Source of the DNA: JBCDAP01 sp038747915
GTDB lineage: Bacteria; Planctomycetota; Phycisphaerae; Phycisphaerales; UBA1924
NCBI GenBank assembly: GCA_038747915.1
Contig: JBCDJJ010000025.1
Span: 1 to 42,821, forward strand
Reading direction: 5' to 3'
DNA length: 42,821 nt
The position numbers and the translations under genes were made by a program. The notes beneath the pieces were generated by a model. It was given only the letters and a program-made list of their open reading frames with translations, ran no database searches and was not told the origin of the DNA. Below, piece by piece: positions 25,690-32,128 of this stretch (position 1 is its first letter; every line of letters starts with the position of its first letter).

Positions 25690-26709
25690 TCACCCAAGGA
25701 AGCTCACGCGCCAGTTGTCATCTTTGATGTGCTCGCGGTGTACCCGCACGCTCAAGAACGATTCGATGACCTCGGCGTTGGTCGTCGCGTGCCGGCTCAA
25801 GGGGCCGGTGGTGAACGCGCCGGTGCCGGCGATCGCGAGCGGGAGCATGAGTTGATCGGCAAGATGGCGCCACACCGGCACACCGGCGCGGAGATAGCGT
25901 TGGACGTCGTCGACGGCCCTCGCGGCCACGCGTTCTGCGGAGACGCCGCGCTCACCGAAGCCCGTGAAGACCTCCGTCACATCCTCGCGGGTGATCTCGA
26001 GGCTCAGGATGTTGCCCGGGCCGAGATCGTCGTCGAGGCGATCGGTCCGCAGGCACTCGGCCGGCCACCCGAGCTTCTTGCGCACGACGGTGAGCTCACG
26101 CCTCGCGATCGACTCCGGCAGCCCGGCGATCGTCGCGATGGCGCGCCTGGACGTGATCGGCGGCGTGTCGAGCAGCTCGAGCGGGTGCAGCGTTGTGGTT
26201 GGCTCGATGTCGACGCGGATGCGCCCGCCACCACCGGGGTAAAAACCATGTCGCTCGAGCTCGAGGCGGACTCGCGGCCCCATCCGCTGAATCAAAGGCA
26301 GGAACGCATGCTCCAGGAAGTGCACGCTCGGGGCGTACGTGTTGTGGGTGCCGCCGGAGAGCGTCAGCGTCGATGGGTGCGCACCGGTCACGAGCGCGGG
26401 GAGCACGGTTTGGAGTACCAGTGTCGTGCTGCCCGCGGTACCGATCGCGAAGGAGAACTCTCCGCCTCGGATCGCGCCTGGTACGAAGTCGAGCGTGGTC
26501 GAGCCCAGCTCGGCGCCGTGGGCGGTGCCGGCGCACACAGCGCACGCGGCCTTGACGGATGTGAGGTGCTGCCGCATGAGGCCGGGCTTTGATCGGCCCG
26601 CGCGGATCCGCTCGATCCGGAATGGCTGCCCGGTGACCATCGAGAGGGCGAGGGACGTGCGCAGCACCTGTCCTCCGCCCTCGCCCATGGCACCGTCGAT
26701 TGTGATCAT
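25690..26709 (-). CDS. rtcA: RNA 3'-terminal phosphate cyclase
   Basis: 339 residues, the normal RtcA length. It converts RNA 3'-phosphate to 2',3'-cyclic phosphate with ATP, preparing ends for RtcB. The N-terminal signature GAMGEGGGQVLRTSLALS is intact and the C-terminal motif HLADQLMLPLAIAGTG is followed by RHATTNAEVI, where the histidine near residue 306 corresponds to the AMP-linked histidine of the Escherichia coli enzyme. The ATG has a strong AGGAGG. It lies between the terminator hairpin after the unknown gene and the promoter of the RbfA-like pair. No separate promoter is obvious, so read-through from the upstream sigma-54 unit is likely. Confidence 0.94.
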   Translation of the reverse strand: MITIDGAMGEGGGQVLRTSLALSMVTGQPFRIERIRAGRSKPGLMRQHLTSVKAACAVCAGTAHGAELGSTTLDFVPGAIRGGEFSFAIGTAGSTTLVLQTVLPALVTGAHPSTLTLSGGTHNTYAPSVHFLEHAFLPLIQRMGPRVRLELERHGFYPGGGGRIRVDIEPTTTLHPLELLDTPPITSRRAIATIAGLPESIARRELTVVRKKLGWPAECLRTDRLDDDLGPGNILSLEITREDVTEVFTGFGERGVSAERVAARAVDDVQRYLRAGVPVWRHLADQLMLPLAIAGTGAFTTGPLSRHATTNAEVIESFLSVRVHREHIKDDNWRVSFLG

Positions 26710-26745
26710 TTCGAAGCCTCCTGAAACCTCTTCTATAAGAAAATT

Positions 26746-26773
26746 GCCCGCGGGTGGTCTCCCGCCCGCGGGC
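26746..26773 (-). terminator. Intrinsic terminator between the unknown gene and rtcA
   Basis: A perfect nine-base stem (GCCCGCGGG / CCCGCGGGC, ten-base loop) begins three bases after the stop of the 261-residue gene. On the minus strand it is followed by AATTTTCTTAT, a T-rich stretch rare in this GC-rich region. This is the best intrinsic-terminator candidate in the window. It would limit read-through into rtcA, so RtcA is probably made at a lower level than the genes before it. Confidence 0.75.
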
Positions 26774-26775
26774 GT

Positions 26776-27561
26776 CTAGTCAATGAACGCCACGTGACGC
26801 ATCGACGGCGCTTTGTGCTCCGTGTTCATCATCACGAGGTGCCAGTTCTGCAAACGGATGGTCGCGTGATCGGGGTGCCGCACGTTGCCCCGGACAAAGA
26901 CCGCCGCGTTGCGGCGCTGCACGGTCCAGCTCTCGGCCTTGAGCCTTGGACGCTCTTCGATGAGCCGCCGGTAGCGGGCCAGCGGCAGGCCGTTGGGCCA
27001 AAGACGGCACACGTACACGGGTTCACCTCCGGTTCGGATCGCCTCGTCGACCATGTGCGGTGTGCCACCGGTGCGACGAAGGGGCTCGTGGCGGAGGATC
27101 ATGCGAGGATCCGCACCGAGCCCGGGCTGGGGGACGAAGAACCACTCCCCCTGGCGGACGGAGGCCTCGTTCCGGCGACGCACGCGATTCTTCTCGCGCA
27201 CGCGCTTGCGGATCTCGGCCTGCCGAACCTCCAAGGGCTTGAGGGCATCCAGCGCCGTTCGAACGCCGCTCACGCCACGATCGTTGGGGACGCCGGCGAC
27301 GAACCATTCGCGTTCGTCGTGCCCGCACAGGAACTTGTTCTTCTGACCATTGCCATCGATGCCGAGCAGGAGCAGGTGCTGCAGCTTGGGCCGCACATCG
27401 ACGACTCGAAGCTCCGCCTGCCTGCCGACCTGGAGATCGAACCACTCCGTGCGACCGCGCCGGCGGACATCCGCCCGCAGGCCGCTCGGCGTAGCGTGTT
27501 CGGTCACAACAGACCGAGCACCCATCCGTTCGAAATGTCGAACGATCATGTCGCTGTCCAT
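26776..27561 (-). CDS. Unrecognised 261-residue protein of the RNA-repair island
   Basis: Start taken at the ATG at 27561 (GAAAGG nine bases upstream); a GTG three codons earlier is possible. I cannot assign a family with certainty, though it recalls uncharacterised proteins encoded beside rtcB in planctomycetes. Two parts are visible: an N-terminal ~100 residues containing LLLLGIDGNGQKNKFLCGHDEREWFVAGVP, broken by a very basic linker (KRVREKNRVRRRN), then a C-terminal half with WFFVPQPGL, RTGGTPHMVDE, VYVCRLWPNGLPLARYRRLIEERP and NVRHPDHATIRLQNWHLV. The basic linker suggests RNA binding. No membrane segment. It is preceded by a sigma-54-like promoter and a mini-ORF and followed by a terminator. 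Confidence 0.75.
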   Translation of the reverse strand: MDSDMIVRHFERMGARSVVTEHATPSGLRADVRRRGRTEWFDLQVGRQAELRVVDVRPKLQHLLLLGIDGNGQKNKFLCGHDEREWFVAGVPNDRGVSGVRTALDALKPLEVRQAEIRKRVREKNRVRRRNEASVRQGEWFFVPQPGLGADPRMILRHEPLRRTGGTPHMVDEAIRTGGEPVYVCRLWPNGLPLARYRRLIEERPRLKAESWTVQRRNAAVFVRGNVRHPDHATIRLQNWHLVMMNTEHKAPSMRHVAFID

Positions 27562-27719
27562 GTTGGACACCTTTCAATTCATGAGTGTGCGCACAACAGC
27601 CGTCAACGCATCGCGAGACGGCGAAGCACGCCCACAGCACACCTGATACGAGAACAGGGTGCGTACCAATAGTGTTGTGAGAAAGTGGGTCGCCGCGCAC
27701 ACAGGCTCGGCGGTACGCG

Positions 27720-27746
27720 TCAGCGGTTGAGAGTCTCGTGTTGCAT
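27720..27746 (-). CDS. Eight-codon mini-ORF after the second sigma-54-like promoter
   Basis: Reads MQHETLNR then stop, with GGAGG six bases before the ATG, a strong site for so short a product. The first 18 bases match 15 of 18 with the start of the short ORF at 31516, which also follows a sigma-54-like promoter. The shared start suggests a conserved leader element, possibly used for translational control or as an RNA target, rather than a functional peptide. Confidence 0.4.
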   Translation of the reverse strand: MQHETLNR

Positions 27747-27798
27747 GGTCAACCTCCGGTCGTTGGGGGGCAGAGACTATGAGTCATACCTCATCAGA

Positions 27799-27814
27799 AG
27801 CAAGATCAGTTCCA
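27799..27814 (-). promoter_or_regulatory. Sigma-54-type promoter ahead of mini-ORF and unknown gene
   Basis: On the minus strand the sequence TGGAACTGATCTTGCT has GG and GC exactly ten bases apart; five of six positions match TGGCAC at -24 and TTGCT is complete at -12. It sits in the 100-base gap after the long RtcB gene, so transcription would start near 27787, 40 bases before the mini-ORF. RtcR, a sigma-54 activator, is encoded in the same island. Confidence 0.6.
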
Positions 27815-27850
27815 GTTGTTCGTTTGATATTCCATCGTTGATCGTCGATC

Positions 27851-29356
27851 TCAGTCATCCGCCTTGTCACCATCCTTGATGACGAAGCGCGCCTCGAGTC
27901 GCGCGACCTCGCTCGCGAGGCCAGCGAGTTCGACCGATCGGAGCACCTCGTCGAAGTCCTTGTACGCCGCGGGTGCTTCGTCGATGGGGTAGTTCCGGCA
28001 GTTGGTCAGGATGTCGCGGTCCTTGAACGATGCGTCGATCGCGCCCTGGTCGAGGGTTCGTGCTGCGGCCTTGCGGCCCATCGTGCGGCCGGCGCCGTGG
28101 TTCACGCTGTAGCACGAGGCCTCGGCGCCCGCGTTCGCGACCATCACCGACGAGCCGGCCTGCGGGTTGCCCGGCACCAGGATGGGATGCCCGATCGCCT
28201 CGAACGGTGTGCCCTTGAGCGCGTGGTGCCCGCCTGGGAACGCACGAGTCGCGCCCTTGCGATGCACCCAGTGCGGCGCGTTGTCGACGATCTCCTCGCG
28301 GGCGATGTTGTGGCTGATGAAGTACACCAGCCGGCCATCGACGCCGGGGAAGACCTCCTGGAACGCCTCGAGCACGAGCGCGTTGATCAGCAGGTGATTC
28401 ACGGTGGCGAAGTTTGCGCCGATCGCCATGTCGTCGAGATAATCGTTCGCCTGCTGGCTCCCGAGCGGGGCGTGGACGAGCTGGCGGTCTCCGCCCGGGA
28501 GTGGGATGCCCCACGCTGAGAAGTGCTGCTCGAGCGCCTTGAACTGCCCAGCCGCGAGGTCGTGCCCGAGCCCGCGCGAGCCGCAGTGCGAGAGGAAGGC
28601 CACGCCCCCATCGCGGAGCCCGAAGACCTCAGCGGCCTCGCGCGCACGGTGGCCCTCGCGCACCCGCACGATCTCGCACTCGCCGAAGTGATTGCCACCG
28701 CCGTACGACCCGAGTTGACGGATCTTCTTTGGGAAGCGCTCGTAGAAGCGCGTGCTCTGCTTGTGCGCATCGAGGCGCGCGCGCAGGGTGTCCGGTGTGC
28801 CGTCATGGCCGGCGTGGCGACTGTCCTCGCACCGGGCGGCCCACTCGGGCGGGATGCCGAGTGCGCGGCAGACCTCCTCGGTGGCGCCCTCGGTCACGAT
28901 CTGCGACCCGAGCGCGTGGGGCACATCGCGCGACTTGGGCACGCTTCGCTGGCCTCGTCCGGTGCCGGTCGGGGTGCGATTACAGATCGCGTCGATGATC
29001 GCTCGGCGGGTGCGGGCGTCGCGCACCGCGTCCTCGTCGAGATCGATCGCGAGCAGGCTCATCGAGCACTTGATGTCGACACCAACCGGCCCGGGGTAGA
29101 TGTGCGAGGGGCTCGCCATCACACACCCGACGGGTGTGCCGTAGCCCACGAGCGCGTCGGGGTTGAGCACGAGGTGCGAGACACCCGGCGCCATCGCCGA
29201 GTTCACGGCCTGCTTGAGGCACCCGGCGTCGAAGGTCTCGCGGATCGCGGGCGTGCCGATCACGGTGACGGGCGTGGCGTCGTTTGGGAGGGGGAGGATG
29301 GCGGTGGCTTCGCCGGTCTCGACGAATGTGTTTCGTTGACTCGTTGGGTCTGTCAT
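27851..29356 (-). CDS. rtcB: RNA ligase RtcB, long type
   Basis: 501 residues from the ATG at 29356 (GGAAG seven bases upstream); a longer frame to 29416 lacks support. Active-site motifs of RtcB are complete: VDIKCSM with the metal cysteine (near residue 95), SYGGGNHFGE, SHCGSRGLGHD, HRKGATRAFP and the guanylylated histidine in NHGAGRTMGR (near residue 419), ending with EAPAAYKDFDEV. It is longer than the other RtcB here, mostly between the cysteine motif and GGGNHF. It lies between a tRNA-like gene upstream and a sigma-54-like promoter downstream, and is probably transcribed from the promoter at 31552 together with the slipin gene and tRNA-like RNAs. Confidence 0.94.
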   Translation of the reverse strand: MTDPTSQRNTFVETGEATAILPLPNDATPVTVIGTPAIRETFDAGCLKQAVNSAMAPGVSHLVLNPDALVGYGTPVGCVMASPSHIYPGPVGVDIKCSMSLLAIDLDEDAVRDARTRRAIIDAICNRTPTGTGRGQRSVPKSRDVPHALGSQIVTEGATEEVCRALGIPPEWAARCEDSRHAGHDGTPDTLRARLDAHKQSTRFYERFPKKIRQLGSYGGGNHFGECEIVRVREGHRAREAAEVFGLRDGGVAFLSHCGSRGLGHDLAAGQFKALEQHFSAWGIPLPGGDRQLVHAPLGSQQANDYLDDMAIGANFATVNHLLINALVLEAFQEVFPGVDGRLVYFISHNIAREEIVDNAPHWVHRKGATRAFPGGHHALKGTPFEAIGHPILVPGNPQAGSSVMVANAGAEASCYSVNHGAGRTMGRKAAARTLDQGAIDASFKDRDILTNCRNYPIDEAPAAYKDFDEVLRSVELAGLASEVARLEARFVIKDGDKADD

Positions 29357-29554
29357 TGTGTCTTCCAGGGATTCGCGAAATCGAGTTCGGAGTTCAGCAA
29401 TCATTTGCAGTGCCACATCGACGCTGCCGGTCCGACATATGGCCTCAAAGAAATCGAGTTTGTCGTGGGTGATTTGAACACTATGTTGTGCTTATGTCTT
29501 GGTCGGCGCTCTGATTCCAACTGATCTGCGAGGTTTCGCACGTTGTCACATAAG

Positions 29555-29628
29555 TGGCCCCGGCAGGATTCGAACCTGCACCATGCGGTTTCTGAGACCG
29601 CCGCCTCTGCCAATTGGGCTACGGAGCC
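29555..29628 (-). tRNA. Class-I tRNA(-like) with CAG (leucine) anticodon
   Basis: A complete 74-base cloverleaf: seven-pair acceptor stem with one G-U, three-pair D-stem and GG in the D-loop, five-pair anticodon stem with loop CTCAGAA, five-base variable loop ATGGT, five-pair T-stem with TTCGAAT. Discriminator is A; no CCA is encoded. Anticodon CAG reads leucine codon CUG, but bacterial tRNA-Leu has a long variable arm and this one does not, so it is not a normal tRNA-Leu. It lies between the slipin and long RtcB genes on the same strand, with ~200 bases of untranslated sequence before RtcB. A tRNA mimic or repair/sensing substrate is likely. Confidence 0.8.
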
Positions 29629-29636
29629 GTTGAATG

Positions 29637-29661
29637 CCCCCGACGGCATCGCCGCCGGGGG
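29637..29661 (-). terminator. Strong hairpin between slipin gene and CAG tRNA-like gene
   Basis: CCCCCG and CGGGGG arms enclose a second CGGC/GCCG stem around a short ATC loop, a very stable fold in the 64-base gap between the slipin stop and the tRNA-like 5' end. There is no T-tract. It could be a processing barrier, partial terminator or just protect the slipin mRNA end once the tRNA is excised. Confidence 0.45.
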
Positions 29662-29691
29662 ACGCTTTCCCCCCCGGACCCGCCGAGGGTG

Positions 29692-30825
29692 TCAGGTGTC
29701 GCCTGCGCCCACCTCTTGGCGCACGAGGCTTCGGATCTGCTCGGACAGGTTGCCCGAGCCGAGCACGAAGGTCGCTCTCGAACCCTTCAGGATGTCCTGC
29801 AGGGCCTCGAGCTCCTTCATGCGCGCGAGCACCGGATTCTCCGCGAGGAGCTTGGCGGTGTTCGCCTGGCTGCGCGCAGCCGCGGTCTCCTCGCGCCGAC
29901 GGATGAGGTTGGCCTCGGCCTGCTTCTGCGCGACGATGACTTCGTTGAGGATCGCCTTCATGTCCCCGGGAAGAATGATGTCACGCAGACCCACGCCCGA
30001 GACCGAGACGCCGAATTCCGCCGCACGCGGCGTGAGTCGGTTCTTGATCTCGTTGCCCACCTCGTCCTTGTCGGCGAGGAGGCTCTCGAGGTTCCGGCCG
30101 CCGACGGCGGCGCGGAGTTCGAGCTGGGCTTCGCGATACAGGGCCTGCGCCCAGTCCGCGACCTCAGAGACCGCTCGAACCGGATCCGTTACCCGGTGCG
30201 TCACCACCAGGTTCATGCGCAGCGTCACCTTGTCCGCTGTCATGATCTCCTGGCCCTGGATGTCGGCGACCTGCTCACGCAGATCGACCGTCTTCGAGGT
30301 CACCGCCACGCCACCGCGCCAGTAGACGAAGTGGCCCGGGCCAAGCTGGTCTGTCAACTCGCCATCTCGGTAGAGTATCGCTCGCTCGTTTGCCTCCACG
30401 CGGACTGCGTCGAGGTAGCGCGAGCCCCCGGGGAATCCGAGGATCGTGCCGATGCGCGGGTGTTCGAGCCGGACATCGTTGACATTGTGGCGCTCGATGG
30501 TGATCGAAGCGGGCGTGCTCCAGTAGGCGTGCAGACCGGGGCCGAGGATCGCATCGAGGCGGCCGTCGACCCACGCGAGCGCACGCTCGTCGTCCTTCAG
30601 GTCGATGACCGTTAGACGATCCGCGAGCGCCTTTTCGCGCACAAGGGCCTTGAGGCGGTCGTGCTCGAAGCGTGGCGTGAGCGTGTCAACCTTCTCAAAG
30701 GTATTGCGCTGTCGGCCGGGCAGCGTCCAGATGCGGTGCGTCCCGGGGGTTAGTACGCGGTCGAGGTCGCCGAAGCGGAACCACAGACCGAGGTCGTGCT
30801 TTCGTATGCGGATGGTTGTCCTCAT
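29692..30825 (-). CDS. Slipin (SPFH/band-7 family membrane protein)
   Basis: 377 residues from the ATG at 30825 (AGGAG nine bases upstream). The SPFH domain is clear: VEANERAILYRDGELTDQLGPGHFVYW, VDLREQVADIQGQEIMTADKVTLRMNLVV, and VGNEIKNRLTPRAAEFGVSVSGVGLRDIILPG. A C-terminal coiled coil follows (AQKQAEANLIRRREETAAARSQ). Unusually, no N-terminal transmembrane hairpin is visible; a duplicated, diverged repeat of the LGPGLHAYW type lies in residues 1-110. Slipins form membrane rings or scaffolds. They are known neighbours of RtcB/RtcR operons, which fits its position between two tRNA-like genes here. Its exact role in RNA repair is not known. Confidence 0.88.
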   Translation of the reverse strand: MRTTIRIRKHDLGLWFRFGDLDRVLTPGTHRIWTLPGRQRNTFEKVDTLTPRFEHDRLKALVREKALADRLTVIDLKDDERALAWVDGRLDAILGPGLHAYWSTPASITIERHNVNDVRLEHPRIGTILGFPGGSRYLDAVRVEANERAILYRDGELTDQLGPGHFVYWRGGVAVTSKTVDLREQVADIQGQEIMTADKVTLRMNLVVTHRVTDPVRAVSEVADWAQALYREAQLELRAAVGGRNLESLLADKDEVGNEIKNRLTPRAAEFGVSVSGVGLRDIILPGDMKAILNEVIVAQKQAEANLIRRREETAAARSQANTAKLLAENPVLARMKELEALQDILKGSRATFVLGSGNLSEQIRSLVRQEVGAGDT

Positions 30826-31216
30826 GGCTGGGCTCCTTTTATTGCGTGGTGTGAGGCGTGCGAACAAGAAACGTCGATCATGAATGCGGGCCGAAAGCGT
30901 CCTCGCGCTCGTCCGCCCGGTACCACGGCGGGGACCGGCTTGAGTCGCTCCGCGCGGCGGGTTGGCCTTCGCTCGGCGCTGACTTGGTTCGCCCGAGGGG
31001 CGAGTTACAAGAGCGAGGCGTCACGGGGCTTTCCCGTCGGTTGGAGCGACGACATCCGCCGATCCGCTGGCCGCGTTGCCGGTGCCTCGCCTTCGCCAAC
31101 CCGCCGCGTGGCGACCAGTCGGCAGCCGGGTTGGCCGCGTGCGTGCGGTTGTTGGGCTTTCGACCCACGGTGGACTGCTGAACCAGTCCGAAGCTGGTGG
31201 GGGCTGTTCCCCAGGG
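30826..31216 (-). ncRNA. Untranslated, structured leader between tRNA-like RNA and slipin
   Basis: About 390 bases with no credible gene; open frames here are carry-through of the tRNA-like sequence. It holds a 14-base perfect inverted repeat (arms 30953-30966 and 31095-31108, CGCGGCGGGTTGGC) spaced by 128 bases, which would pair in a transcript. It lies 3' of the tRNA-like RNA and 5' of the slipin start. It may be a long 5' leader or a separate small RNA released with the tRNA-like domain. No known RNA family is recognised. Confidence 0.4.
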
Positions 31217-31289
31217 TGCTGCGTGCCGGATTCGAACCGGCGACATACGGGCATCCGCCCGGTGCTCTAACCAACTGAGCTAACGCGGC
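31217..31289 (-). tRNA. tRNA-like RNA with a defective anticodon loop
   Basis: A 73-base cloverleaf with an intact body: acceptor stem with one C-A mismatch, perfect four-pair D-stem (GCTC/GAGC) and GG in the D-loop, perfect five-pair T-stem with TTCGAAT, A discriminator, no CCA. The anticodon arm is abnormal. Between the D-stem and T-stem there are 22 bases instead of 23, giving a six-base loop CGGATG that lacks the invariant U33, or a tetraloop on a longer stem. The first anticodon-stem pair is also C-U. It should not decode. It lies downstream of a sigma-54-like promoter and upstream of the slipin leader. Confidence 0.7.
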
Positions 31290-31516
31290 CGATCATGGCT
31301 CGCCGGCTGAACCCGTAGTCGCGAAACACGGCTCGCCCATGGGCGCCGCGTCGCCGGACGGCAAGGCATGACGAATGGGTGCAAGTAGCGCGGAGTCCAC
31401 TTGCCTCCGGGCACCACGGGACGCGTTGAGTGGTCCGCTTGCCTATACCAACAGAGCGCGTGGACCTCGCTGATACGAAGTGTGCGGCGTGAGTTGAAGA
31501 GAGTCTTGTGTGCCAT
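31280..31516 (-). CDS. Possible 78-residue ORF behind the first sigma-54-like promoter
   Basis: The ATG at 31516 has GGGAGA eight bases upstream and begins MAHKTLFNSRRTLRISEV. The frame runs on and its last ten bases overlap the tRNA-like RNA, which argues against the full length being a conserved protein. The N-terminus matches the eight-codon mini-ORF at 27746 in 15 of its first 18 bases. The middle (CWYRQADHSTRPVVPGGKW) is not a known domain. It may act only as a leader, with ribosomes clearing or exposing the RNA downstream. Confidence 0.3.
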   Translation of the reverse strand: MAHKTLFNSRRTLRISEVHALCWYRQADHSTRPVVPGGKWTPRYLHPFVMPCRPATRRPWASRVSRLRVQPASHDRPR

Positions 31517-31551
31517 CGTTTGTCTCCCGTTGTTGGTGACCCAGGTCTCCA

Positions 31552-31567
31552 TGCACCCGGCGTGCCA
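31552..31567 (-). promoter_or_regulatory. Sigma-54-type promoter of the tRNA-like/slipin/RtcB unit
   Basis: On the minus strand TGGCACGCCGGGTGCA matches the sigma-54 consensus TGGCACG-N4-TTGCA at all positions but one (G for the first T of the -12 box), with correct GG-to-GC spacing of ten. Transcription would start near 31541, 25 bases ahead of the short ORF. The activator RtcR is encoded divergently about 600 bases away, so this is the natural RtcR target. Confidence 0.68.
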
Positions 31568-31679
31568 CACCGGCGATTCGTGACTCGTGCCCCGAGAAGC
31601 GGCTTCGTGCGCTCGTAGGGTGGTTTCTGAGGCTCTGGCTGTTGTGGATGGATCTGTAATTCGATACAATCAAATCGTG

Positions 31680-31699
31680 ATTGATTTATTTGAATCAAT
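31680..31699 (-). terminator. AT-rich hairpin directly 3' of the GUA tRNA-like gene
   Basis: Arms ATTGATT and AATCAAT (31680-31686 and 31693-31699) flank a six-base loop, starting one base after the tRNA discriminator. The sequence is strongly AT-rich against a GC-rich background. It may define the RNA 3' end, but no T-run follows, so termination is uncertain. Confidence 0.4.
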
Positions 31700-31700
31700 A

Positions 31701-31788
31701 TGGGTCGGGCAGGATTCGAACCTGCGATGTTCACCCTGTGGGTCACCGGTTTACAGCCGGGGTGCTTCAGCCTCTTGCATACCGACCC
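31701..31788 (-). tRNA. tRNA(-like), GUA (tyrosine) anticodon, long variable arm
   Basis: An 88-base cloverleaf with perfect seven-pair acceptor (GGGTCGG/CCGACCC), three-pair D-stem with GG in the loop, anticodon loop CTGTAAA (anticodon GTA), a variable region of 19 bases with an ACCC/GGGT stem, and a perfect five-pair T-arm with TTCGAAT; discriminator A, no CCA. The anticodon stem starts with a C-U mismatch, as in the nearby tRNA-like RNA. Bacterial tRNA-Tyr has a long arm but usually about 13-14 bases, so this is somewhat unusual. It could be the working tRNA-Tyr of the genome or another island mimic. It is upstream of the sigma-54-like promoter. Confidence 0.78.
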
Positions 31789-32128
31789 TTGTGTTCGTGC
31801 GTAGCGCGCACCGATCGCGCCCATGTGCTCATGTCAGAAACTCGATCATCAACCGCGCACACGCTGGCACGCGCGGCAACACCACCATCGCGGAGCGAGC
31901 CAGCAACCCGAGGCAACTCTCTTGTGAACGGAGTTGGCGTCGGCTCGCGAGACTCGCTGCCGACGCTGGGCGACTCAGGCCATCGCGCTCGGCATTCGAA
32001 TCATGGATAGCAGGACATACAGACCAAGTCGGCTCTCAAACGCCGAATATGGCTGGGCATTCCCACTGCAAGACTGAATGTCGAAGGCGTAGCGTTTCAT
32101 CGCGTTGACAGTATCAACGGGTTTGAGG
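31789..32128. other. Intergenic region between rtcR and the GUA tRNA-like gene
   Basis: About 340 bases without a gene. On the minus strand GGGCGCGATCGGTGC (31808-31822) has sigma-54 spacing, with matches at the GG and GC positions but mismatches around them; it lies 20 bases before the tRNA-like 5' end and is only a weak candidate. Near rtcR a perfect six-base palindrome CGTTGA-N5-TCAACG (32103-32119) could be an operator. An in-frame TTG at 32105 overlaps it. Confidence 0.35.

Noticed and set aside
30878..31274. Minus-strand ORFs of 77-122 codons crossing the tRNA-like RNA.
   Set aside because: They begin inside the tRNA-like sequence and have no ribosome site or recognisable domain; they are read-through of RNA sequence.
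31391..31462. Possible fourth tRNA-like fold on the minus strand (TTGGTATAGG D-loop-like stretch with CGGAG/CTCCG stem).
   Set aside because: The T-loop lacks TTCRANY, the anticodon arm does not pair well, and the acceptor pairs only four bases; it also overlaps a possible ORF.
31808..31822. Sigma-54 promoter directly ahead of the GUA tRNA-like gene.
   Set aside because: Only spacing and the GG/GC pairs fit; the -24 box (GGGCGC) and -12 box (GTGC) are poor, so it was kept as a weak note only.
32105..32126. TTGACA hexamer as a -35 box for rtcR.
   Set aside because: No -10 hexamer at proper spacing (GATGGG only), and it would place the start inside the likely coding region; the palindrome reading is kept as a weak operator instead.
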